From JAFGBI01 sp964454025 (GTDB lineage Bacteria; Myxococcota_A; Polyangia; Polyangiales; Polyangiaceae), in NCBI GenBank assembly GCA_964454025.1, contig CAYVRP010000003.1:62001-126000 (forward strand): a DNA stretch of 64,000 nucleotides, written 5' to 3'. Each line of letters begins with the position of its first letter. Within the stretch, counting starts at the first letter, position 1. Made by a program: the position numbers and the translations under genes. Under the pieces are notes generated by a model. That model did no database searches. It saw only the letters and a program-made list of their open reading frames with translations, and was not told the origin of the DNA. Positions 49,606 to 56,598 of this stretch are shown piece by piece.

Positions 49606-50576
49606 CGGTCGAGCCCGCGTGGTCGCGCCCGACGTGGCGTGGTGGTGGCTGGTCGTGGCGGCGCGGTCGAGGTGACGGGCGGGCGCACGGTCGCGCTCGG
49701 CGTGGTGCGCGTGGCGGGGGGCGCCGCCGTGGCGGTCGGCGGCGTCCTGGGAGGAGGTCCGGCGTCGGTGACCGTCGTGGTCGCGGGGGAAGGCGGCGCG
49801 GCGGTCGCGGTCACCGGCGGCCGCGCCGCGGACGGTGTCGGGGCAACCGCCACCGGACCGGTTGTCTCCGCGGTCGCGGGGGCGGAACCGCCGGTCACGC
49901 TCGGCTCGGCCACGGCGTGGACGACCCCGGGCGCCGTCGGCGCCGGCGCCGTCACCACGGGCGTCGGATCGAGGTCGGGCTCCGCACGGCGCCGGAGCCA
50001 GCTCCCGACCCCGACGCCCAGTAGCGCCAGTATCGCCAGGCCACCGCCGATCGCCGCCGCTACGGCGCACCCCCGGGCACCCCCGCGCGCGGCGACCCGC
50101 GCCGGCGGCGGCGGTGCCCCGAATGGGCGAGGATCGACGGCGAACCCCGCGCCAGGCAGCCCACCCGGCGCGCCTGGCAGCGGCACGCCCGCCAACGGCG
50201 GCGAGGCGCCGGGGAACCTAGGCGCGAACGCCGCCGGGCCCGGGCTGGCGATCCCCCAGTTCGCGGCAGCCCCCGGCGCGAGCTCGAGCGGCGGCCCCCC
50301 GAGCTCCGTCCTGCCTCGCGCGTACCCGGGAGCCTGGGCGACGCTCACGCCGTCGCTGGCCTCCGCGTCGATCACCGTACGCTTCGTCGCCGCCGCGGCG
50401 GTCGGCGACGGCGCGAGGTGAAGCGGCGGTTCGCCGTCGAGGGCGGGGCCGTTCGCCGTCGGGGGCTGCAGCGGCGTTGGTCCCGGCGCGCGCGGCGGGT
50501 CCGCCTCCGCCCCGCGCGCCGGCTCGGCGTTCATGACCACCGTTCCCGCCGGACCGGGCCGCTGCTGTTCGGACAT
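49602..50576 (-). CDS. hypothetical membrane-anchored Pro/Thr/Ala-rich protein
   Basis: 324 residues from the ATG at 50576. Residues 1-165 are disordered Pro/Gly/Ala-rich (PPLQPPTANGPALDGEPPLH-like), then a basic ARGGARGCAVAAAIGGGLAI transmembrane helix at about 170-195 and RRR stop-transfer, then a Thr/Pro-rich tail (TTTVTDAGPPPRTPPTATAA) that would be extracytoplasmic. Such layouts are frequent in Myxococcota next to kinase, phosphatase or FHA genes, but no domain is recognised. It faces the PP2C gene and could be a phosphorylation target; that is inference. Confidence 0.65.
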   Translation of the reverse strand: MSEQQRPGPAGTVVMNAEPARGAEADPPRAPGPTPLQPPTANGPALDGEPPLHLAPSPTAAAATKRTVIDAEASDGVSVAQAPGYARGRTELGGPPLELAPGAAANWGIASPGPAAFAPRFPGASPPLAGVPLPGAPGGLPGAGFAVDPRPFGAPPPPARVAARGGARGCAVAAAIGGGLAILALLGVGVGSWLRRRAEPDLDPTPVVTAPAPTAPGVVHAVAEPSVTGGSAPATAETTGPVAVAPTPSAARPPVTATAAPPSPATTTVTDAGPPPRTPPTATAAPPATRTTPSATVRPPVTSTAPPRPATTTPRRARPRGLDR

Positions 50577-50652
50577 GTGCGCACAAGGATACCGCTTCTC
50601 GACGCGCAATCACCACCTTCCCGGGGGCACCGTCCGCGCCCGAGTCGCCGGC

Positions 50653-50681
50653 TTCACCGGTCGCTCGCCGCGTTGTAGATC
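50653..50681 (+). promoter_or_regulatory. candidate promoter of the aldo/keto reductase gene
   Basis: TTCACC (50653-50658), 17-nt spacer, TAGATC (50676-50681), nine bases before the GTG at 50691. Confidence 0.35.
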
Positions 50682-50690
50682 CGGCGGACC

Positions 50691-51779
50691 GTGCTGAAGA
50701 AGCCCTACGGGTCCACGGGCGTGAGAGTCGGGGCGATCGGCTTCGGCGGGATGCGCTTCGCGAACCCGACCGACACGGAGCGAAGCGCCGACCTCGTCCG
50801 CCACGCCCACGCCAGGGGCATCGACTACTTCGACACGGCTCCCTCTTACTGTGATGACCGGAGCGAGGGGATCTTCGGGGCGGCGCTCGGCTCGCTCCCG
50901 CGGAGCTCGTTCTTCGTGTCCACCAAGTCGGCGCAGCGCGACGGCGCCCGGCTGCGCGCCGAGCTCGAGCGCTCCCTCGAGCGGCTGCGCCTCGATCGGA
51001 TCGACTTCTTCCACGTTTGGTGCCTGATGAGCCGGGAGGACTGGCAGGCTCGCCTCGCGGGCGGTGCGGTCGACGCTGCCCTCCGCGCGCAGCAGGACGG
51101 CCTGATCCGGCACCTCGTCTGCTCCTCGCACATGGCCGGCGAGGACCTCGCCGCCGTGCTGGCCAGCGGGGTGTTCGTCGGCGTGACGCTCGGGTATAAC
51201 GCGATGAACTTCCCGTTCCGCGCCGCTGCCGTGCGCGCGGCGAGCGCGCGCGGGCTCGGTGTGGTGGCGATGAACCCCCTGGCCGGTGGCCTCATCCCAC
51301 GTAACCCCGACCGCCTCGCCTTTCTCGCGCGCCCCTCCGATCCCTCGGTGGTCACCGGTGCGCTGCGGTTCCTGGTCGTGGACCCCAGCGTCTCGGTCGC
51401 GCTCGTCGGGTTCGCGAGCGAGCGCGAGGTGGACGAGGCGGTGGCCGCCGCCGACCTCGTGGAGACGGCGTCGGCGGATCGCGCGGCGGCCCTGCGTGAG
51501 CACATCGAGCGAAGCTTCGACGAGCTCTGCACCGGCTGTGGCTACTGCCTGCCCTGCCCGGCCGCCATCCCCATCCCGCGCTTCCTCGACGTCTTCAACG
51601 TCCGGCTCCTCGGGGGTGACGACGCCGAGCTGCAGGCCCGCTATCGCTGGCACTGGGCCCTCACCGAGGACCCGGCAAGCGCGTGCACGGACTGCGGCGA
51701 GTGCGAGGCGCGCTGCACGCAGCACCTGCCCATCCGCGAGCGCTTGCGCGCGCTGCCTACCCCCCGGCGCGATCCCTGA
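50691..51779 (+). CDS. aldo/keto reductase with C-terminal ferredoxin-type domain
   Basis: 362 residues from a GTG at 50691. The AKR barrel is clear: KKPYGSTGVRVGAIGFGGMR, GIDYFDTAPSYCDDRSEGIF (catalytic Asp and Tyr), FFVSTKSAQRDG (Lys), RLDRIDFFHVWCL, VVAMNPLAGGL. After res 265 comes a cysteine domain (CTGCGYCLPCPAAIPIPRFL, then CTDCGECEARCTQHLPIRER), the 4Fe-4S-like tail of the COG1453 group. It reduces a carbonyl or acts in a related redox reaction with NAD(P)H and an Fe-S cluster; the substrate is unknown. Cytosolic. Confidence 0.92.
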   Translation: MLKKPYGSTGVRVGAIGFGGMRFANPTDTERSADLVRHAHARGIDYFDTAPSYCDDRSEGIFGAALGSLPRSSFFVSTKSAQRDGARLRAELERSLERLRLDRIDFFHVWCLMSREDWQARLAGGAVDAALRAQQDGLIRHLVCSSHMAGEDLAAVLASGVFVGVTLGYNAMNFPFRAAAVRAASARGLGVVAMNPLAGGLIPRNPDRLAFLARPSDPSVVTGALRFLVVDPSVSVALVGFASEREVDEAVAAADLVETASADRAAALREHIERSFDELCTGCGYCLPCPAAIPIPRFLDVFNVRLLGGDDAELQARYRWHWALTEDPASACTDCGECEARCTQHLPIRERLRALPTPRRDP

Positions 51780-51817
51780 GCGCGCGCGCCGCTCGCCCGG
51801 GATGCCGACGTCCCGCC

Positions 51818-52540
51818 TCAGCGGGGCGCCGCATCGCTCGGCCGCCGCGCGCGGGCGATGCGCAGGTAGAGTTGCACGCTCCTGTCGTCAGGGTCGATCG
51901 CCGCTGCCTCCTGCAGCTCGGCGATCGCCCCCTCGGGGTCCCCGGTCACCAACATGAGCACGGCGAGCATGATCCGGGCCGGCAGGAAGCGCGGGTTCGC
52001 CGCCTTGGCGAGCTCGAACTGCTCGCGGGCCTGCGCGATGGCGCCGGAGTCGCGGTAGAGCACCCCGAGACGGGTCCTCAGATCGGCGAAGCCGCTGAGC
52101 GCCACCGCTCGCTCGAGCTCGCCGATCGCCTCGACGACCATGCCGGCGTCGAGGTAGGCCTGCGCGACGTCCGCGTGCATGTTCGCGATCCGGCCGAGGA
52201 CGAACGGGTCCCGCGCGACGTGGGGCCCCGCTTCCGGCCTGCTGATCGAGGCCTGCACGCGCCGGGCAGCCTCGTATTTCCCGAGGTCGTTGTAGGTGAC
52301 CATCAGGTTGAGCTTGGCCTCGGTGTAGTTCGGGTTCACCGCCACCGCCCGCTCGAACCGCCGCTCCGCCTCCCCGAAGTCACCGCGGGCGTGGGCGATG
52401 ACGCCGAGCATGTGGTGGACGTCGGCGAAGCCCGTGGCCCGGTCGACCACCCGGCGCAGCAACGCCTCGGCGTCGTCGTACTCGCCCTTCGCGAAGTGCT
52501 CTCGCCCGAGGAGGAGCAGCTGCCGGACGTGGTCGTCCAT
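51818..52540 (-). CDS. tetratricopeptide-repeat protein
   Basis: 240 residues from the ATG at 52540 (MDDHVRQLLLLGREHFAKGE). It is almost all TPR: DDAEALLRRVVDRATGFADV, DFGEAERRFERAVAVNPNYT, EAIGELERAVALSGFADLRT, AQAREQFELAKAANPRFLPA, EGAIAELQEAAAIDPDDRSV. No signal peptide, so cytosolic unless exported by an unknown route. TPR scaffolds bind partner proteins, for example in gliding or polarity complexes of myxobacteria; no specific partner can be named. The long frame upstream of the start lies antisense to the M23 gene and is a shadow. Divergent from the M23 peptidase gene with 150 bp between starts. Confidence 0.85.
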   Translation of the reverse strand: MDDHVRQLLLLGREHFAKGEYDDAEALLRRVVDRATGFADVHHMLGVIAHARGDFGEAERRFERAVAVNPNYTEAKLNLMVTYNDLGKYEAARRVQASISRPEAGPHVARDPFVLGRIANMHADVAQAYLDAGMVVEAIGELERAVALSGFADLRTRLGVLYRDSGAIAQAREQFELAKAANPRFLPARIMLAVLMLVTGDPEGAIAELQEAAAIDPDDRSVQLYLRIARARRPSDAAPR

Positions 52541-52654
52541 GTCCCACGGAGTCTGCGGCAAGGCGGCGGGACGGGGAAGGCCGCCGGTGCCCGACGTCCC
52601 CCGAGACCGCGCGCGGGCGCCGGTTCCTCGGTCCGGCGCCGCGGCCGGCCCGGC

Positions 52655-52683
52655 TTGCCCGCGTTCGCGCGCGCTGCTAACCC
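52655..52683 (+). promoter_or_regulatory. candidate promoter of the M23 peptidase gene
   Basis: TTGCCC (52655-52660), 17-nt spacer, TAACCC (52678-52683), seven bases before the GTG at 52691. Nearly identical in layout to the element at 17122-17151. Confidence 0.4.
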
Positions 52684-52690
52684 CCTCGAC

Positions 52691-54814
52691 GTGGCTGCGT
52701 CTGAAGACGCGACCGGGCCCCGATTCGTCGGCAGCGTGGTGGATCCCGCCGTGCTCGAGGGCGGCGAGACGGAGCCCGAGGTTCGACTCGCGCCGGCTGA
52801 TCCGGTGCTTGGCGATCGAGCCGCGCCGGGCACCGTCGGCGTCGTCGCTGGCCCGACGCCGAGCGGGATACCTGTCGACGTCCCGCCCCCCAGCGCCGCC
52901 CCGACGGCCGCGATCCTCGAGACGGTACCCTCCGCCGGCGAGCCCGGGGCTGGCCCGGCGGCGCTCGCCGCCGGCGACGCGGTGTTGACCGGCGACGTGC
53001 CTGCCCCGCCGCGCGGCGCGGACATGCGCGCCCGCCTGCTCGAACGATCGCGCGCCGCGCTGGGCGGCGAGCCCGCGGCGGGCTCGTGGGAGCCGGCGCT
53101 CGCCGGTCTCGACGAGGTGGATCCCGCGGGTGCGCCGCCGCGCACATCGCGGGATCGCGAGCTCGCTCTGCTCGGTCGTCCCGCCTGGGGCGCGGGGGCG
53201 GCGGTGCCCGGCGCCGGAGCCCTGTCGCCCACCATGACCGCCGTGGTCGGCACCCTGATCGGGCTGGCGACCATCGCCTCGCTCGTCGCGCTCGCGATGC
53301 AGGCGGACCGCCGACTCCCGCGGCTGCCGGCGGCCTCGGCCAGCGCCTCGGTGGCGGCCGCGGCGGTGGCTCCGGCGCCCGCGCCCGCGGCTCCCGCTCC
53401 GCGGCGGCGCGAGCGGCGGCTTCTCCCGGGGCCGTGGCGGGTGATGGACGACCGGGAGAAGCCCGGGGTCCGGGTGGTGCGGGGGACCATCGGGCGACAG
53501 GCGTTCCTCACCGCCGTCCAGGAGGCGGGGCTCAAGAAGAGCGAGGCCTTCCGGCTGGTGAAGGCCTTCGAGGGCGTCCGCGATCTGGACGCCTGCGGCC
53601 GCAGCGACAGCTTCCTCGCCCTGGTGGAGCGGGCGTCGGGGCGCCTGCGCGCCTTCGAGTACGTCGTCAGCCCGGAGGAGGTCTACCAGGCGCGCGAGAA
53701 CGCCGAGGGGCTGCTCCGAGCGACGCGCCTCGATCTCAAGGTCGCCTACGAGTCTTTCCAGGGCGCCTTCGTCGTGGACGGTCCGCTGGACGCGTCGGCC
53801 GCCGTCGCCGGCTTCGAGCCGGGGCTCCGCGACACCCTGGCCAAGGCGCTCGCGGGACACCTCGACATCGACGATCTCGGCGCCGGGGATCGCCTCCGGG
53901 TGATCGCTCAGGAGGTGACGGTGCTCGGCGCCTTCGTGCGCTACGCCGGCGTCGAGGCCCTCGAGATCGTCCCGCGTGACCCGCAGCGGCCGCGCCAGCG
54001 CTTCTACTACTTCAAGGGCGCCAAGGAGCGGGGCTACTACGACGCGCGGGGGCGCTCGCCGTTCGAAGGGGGGTGGCGGCGGCCCGTGCCCGGCGCGCCG
54101 GTGACCTCCCACTTCAACCCGAACCGTCTGCACCCCGTGCTCAAGAAGCGGATGCCCCACAACGGCACCGACTTCGGGGCGCCCACGGGCACCCCGGTGC
54201 ATGCCTCGTCGTTCGGCCGTGTCACCTTCATCGGCTGGGGCGGACCGGCGGGCAACCTGATCCGGATCGAGCACCCCGGGCAGATCGAAACCCTCTACTT
54301 CCACCTCTCGCGGTTCGAACCCGGGATCGCGGTGGGCGACCGCGTGGAGCGGATGCAGGTCATCGGGTACGTTGGCTCCACCGGGCGCTCGACGGGGCCG
54401 CACCTCCACTTCGGGGTCAAGAAGAACGGCAAGTACATCGACCCCATGACGCTCAACCTCGACGCCCTGCGGGTCATCGCGAGCGACGAGCGGGAGGCCT
54501 TCGCGGCCACCGTGAAGCGCTACGACGCCATCCTCGACGGCATCCCGCTCCCGGAGCCTCCCCCCGAGGCCCCCGCGCCCCAGGCCGCCGCCGCCGCGGG
54601 CAGCGCCCAGGTGGCGGTCGGTGAGGGCGAGGAGGTCGGCGAGGGCGAGGAGGAGGGGATCGAGGTCGAGGCCGTGAGCGCCGTCTCGGCGGCGACGTCG
54701 GCGGCCCCCCCTGCGACTCGCCCCGGGGGTTCGCCCCCCGCGGCGGTGTTCCTCACCGATCGGGAGTTGCTCGAGCTGCAGGGGGCGTCGAGCGACGGTG
54801 AGGTCCCGGAGTGA
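52691..54814 (+). CDS. membrane-anchored M23 peptidase (LytM-type)
   Basis: 707 residues from the GTG at 52691. Residues 1-175 are a Pro/Ala/Gly-rich cytosolic part, one transmembrane helix lies at about 181-205 (TMTAVVGTLIGLATIASLVA), and the periplasmic part holds a helical/OPA-like region (TIGRQAFLTAVQEAGLKKSE, DLDACGRSDSFLALVERASG) and then the M23 domain: HNGTDFG (His490, Asp494), HPGQIETLYFHLSRFEPGIA and HLHFGVK (His571, His573). All zinc ligands and the catalytic His are present, so it should cleave peptidoglycan cross-bridges. A disordered Glu/Ala tail follows. The long cytosolic N-terminus is unusual for the family and may link division or polarity proteins to wall turnover. Confidence 0.9.
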   Translation: MAASEDATGPRFVGSVVDPAVLEGGETEPEVRLAPADPVLGDRAAPGTVGVVAGPTPSGIPVDVPPPSAAPTAAILETVPSAGEPGAGPAALAAGDAVLTGDVPAPPRGADMRARLLERSRAALGGEPAAGSWEPALAGLDEVDPAGAPPRTSRDRELALLGRPAWGAGAAVPGAGALSPTMTAVVGTLIGLATIASLVALAMQADRRLPRLPAASASASVAAAAVAPAPAPAAPAPRRRERRLLPGPWRVMDDREKPGVRVVRGTIGRQAFLTAVQEAGLKKSEAFRLVKAFEGVRDLDACGRSDSFLALVERASGRLRAFEYVVSPEEVYQARENAEGLLRATRLDLKVAYESFQGAFVVDGPLDASAAVAGFEPGLRDTLAKALAGHLDIDDLGAGDRLRVIAQEVTVLGAFVRYAGVEALEIVPRDPQRPRQRFYYFKGAKERGYYDARGRSPFEGGWRRPVPGAPVTSHFNPNRLHPVLKKRMPHNGTDFGAPTGTPVHASSFGRVTFIGWGGPAGNLIRIEHPGQIETLYFHLSRFEPGIAVGDRVERMQVIGYVGSTGRSTGPHLHFGVKKNGKYIDPMTLNLDALRVIASDEREAFAATVKRYDAILDGIPLPEPPPEAPAPQAAAAAGSAQVAVGEGEEVGEGEEEGIEVEAVSAVSAATSAAPPATRPGGSPPAAVFLTDRELLELQGASSDGEVPE

Positions 54815-54838
54815 CGGTCGAGGGGAGGCGTACCGTCA
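54812..54838. terminator. bidirectional hairpin over both stop codons
   Basis: TGACGGT (54812-54818) and ACCGTCA (54832-54838) pair perfectly over 7 bp with a 13-nt loop; both arms contain the stop codons of the convergent genes. Confidence 0.5.
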
Positions 54839-56434
54839 TGGCTCGGCGCTGACGGCCGCGACCGGGCGCCACCGCGACCGGCCGCGCACGGACAGGACGA
54901 AGGTCGAGCCGCGCGGCGTCGCTGGCTCCACCCACGCCGCGCCGCCGTGCGCGAAGGCGATGTGCTTGACCAGCGCCAGCCCGATCCCGCTGCCGCGGAC
55001 CCGGGCCGCGGTCCGGCCGCGGACGAAGCGGTCGAAGATCCGCCGGCGCTCCGCCTTCGGCACGCCCGGACCCCGATCGGTGACCCGAACCTCCACGCGC
55101 CGCCCGGCCCGCCGCACGACCACCGAGATCGGGTCGTCGCCCGGGGCGTACTTCAGCGCGTTGTCGATCAGGTTGACGACCGCCACCTCGATCGCCCGCG
55201 CGTCGACCGGCACCGGCGGCAGGTCGTCCTCGACCGTCAGCGTGACGTCACGCCCCGCCGCGCGCGCCCGCCCGGCCTCCACGGCTCGCGTCACCGCCGC
55301 CTCCAGCCGCCCGCCGCTGAGGTCGTAGGCCGCCCGGCCCCGCTCGGCGCGGGCGAAGTCCAGCAGGTTCTCGATGAGTCCCGTGAGCCGCTCGCTCTCG
55401 GCCACGATGATCGAGGCGTAGTGCTGCCGCTTCTCCTCGGACTCGAGCCGCCCGCTCTGCAGCATCTCCCCGAACATCCGCACGACGGACAGCGGGGTCT
55501 TGAGCTCGTGCGACACGTTGGCGACGAAGTCACTCTTCAGATCCGCGAGGCGCTGGGCGCGGCGGGCGGCGACGAAGACCACGGCCAGGGCGGCGATCAC
55601 CACCGCCACCGAGAGCGCCACCATCACCAGCTCGAGCACCCGGCGGCGGGCGACCGCGGCGCCGATGTCCCCGGTCGAGGGGATGGTCGCGTTCAACCAC
55701 CACTTGTAGAGCGTCGTCTGGAAGGGCCTGCCGATGGTCACGCCCCCGCGCCCGAGCGGCGGCCCGAAGATGATCCGCCCCTCGGCGTCCACGACGTTGA
55801 TGCGGCTCTGCTGATCGCGCCGCGAGTAGAGCGACGTGAACAGGTCGTGGACGATCAGGGGGACGTAGTGCCAGGCGACGACGAGGTAACGGCGATCGCG
55901 CTCCGTCTGCTGCCAGTAGCTGACCAGGTAGTCCCGGCCACGATAGGTCGCGTGCAGGTGACGGAGCTGCTCCCGCGGCGGCGACGCCAGATCGAGATCG
56001 GGGAGCATGCCGTGGACCACCAGGCGCCGGAAGGCCTCGTCCTCCCGCAGCCGCCCACGAGACACCATCGCCACCACGTCCTTGCTCGGCGCGGTCAGAT
56101 CGAGGAGCAGGATCGCGCGCACGGTCGGGGTCTGCTGGGCGGAGATCGGGAGCCATCCGCTCCCGAAGTCGCCGCGGGCGGTGATGTCGATGGTCCGGCG
56201 GACGACGTTGTCCTGATCGATGAGGTTCTTCTCGAGCTGCGCCGCGGCGTCGCTGGCGAGCACGTAGGTGGCCTCCACGATGGACCGCTCCCGCAGCGCC
56301 TCGAGCTGGAGGCTGTTGCGGATGGTGACGCCGAGCAGCACCAGCACCGACACCACCACCGCCGGCAGGAGCAGGAACGTCACCAACCGCTCGCGCCGTC
56401 GCCGCGTGGGCACGAGCCCGAGGATAGCACCCAC
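54836..56434 (-). CDS. orphan sensor histidine kinase
   Basis: 532 residues from a GTG at 56434; GTG 56413 is an alternative and the longer frame to 56575 is Arg-rich noise. Two transmembrane helices (about res 16-38, LVTFLLLPAVVVSVLVLLG; and about 270-292, VMVALSVAVVIAALAVVFVA) enclose a periplasmic sensor domain of about 230 residues. The kinase core has the H-box SDFVANVSHELKTPLSVVRM (His309), N-box VAVVNLIDNALKYAP, G1 VRVTDRGPGVP, F-box RIFDRFVRG and G2 GSGIGLALVKH. There is no HAMP and no receiver gene beside it, so its partner lies elsewhere. Signal unknown. Confidence 0.9.
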   Translation of the reverse strand: MGAILGLVPTRRRRERLVTFLLLPAVVVSVLVLLGVTIRNSLQLEALRERSIVEATYVLASDAAAQLEKNLIDQDNVVRRTIDITARGDFGSGWLPISAQQTPTVRAILLLDLTAPSKDVVAMVSRGRLREDEAFRRLVVHGMLPDLDLASPPREQLRHLHATYRGRDYLVSYWQQTERDRRYLVVAWHYVPLIVHDLFTSLYSRRDQQSRINVVDAEGRIIFGPPLGRGGVTIGRPFQTTLYKWWLNATIPSTGDIGAAVARRRVLELVMVALSVAVVIAALAVVFVAARRAQRLADLKSDFVANVSHELKTPLSVVRMFGEMLQSGRLESEEKRQHYASIIVAESERLTGLIENLLDFARAERGRAAYDLSGGRLEAAVTRAVEAGRARAAGRDVTLTVEDDLPPVPVDARAIEVAVVNLIDNALKYAPGDDPISVVVRRAGRRVEVRVTDRGPGVPKAERRRIFDRFVRGRTAARVRGSGIGLALVKHIAFAHGGAAWVEPATPRGSTFVLSVRGRSRWRPVAAVSAEP

Positions 56435-56598
56435 GGTAGCCCCGCGGGCGGCGCCGGTGCGGCGCCCGCGCCCGCGCCCGCCCCGCGGCCGGGCCCGCGG
56501 CGCGTGCGGGCAGCCCCTGCGGCGGCGTCGCGGCGACGCCGCCGGGGGGCGCTTTCGAGGTCGCCCCGCGCCCATGGTAGATCGCAGCCGGCTCCCCC

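Noticed and set aside
51818..54409. Minus-strand frame extending the TPR gene to 863 codons
   Set aside because: Residues upstream of the ATG at 52540 are antisense to the M23 peptidase and Arg-rich; the TPR pattern begins right after that ATG.
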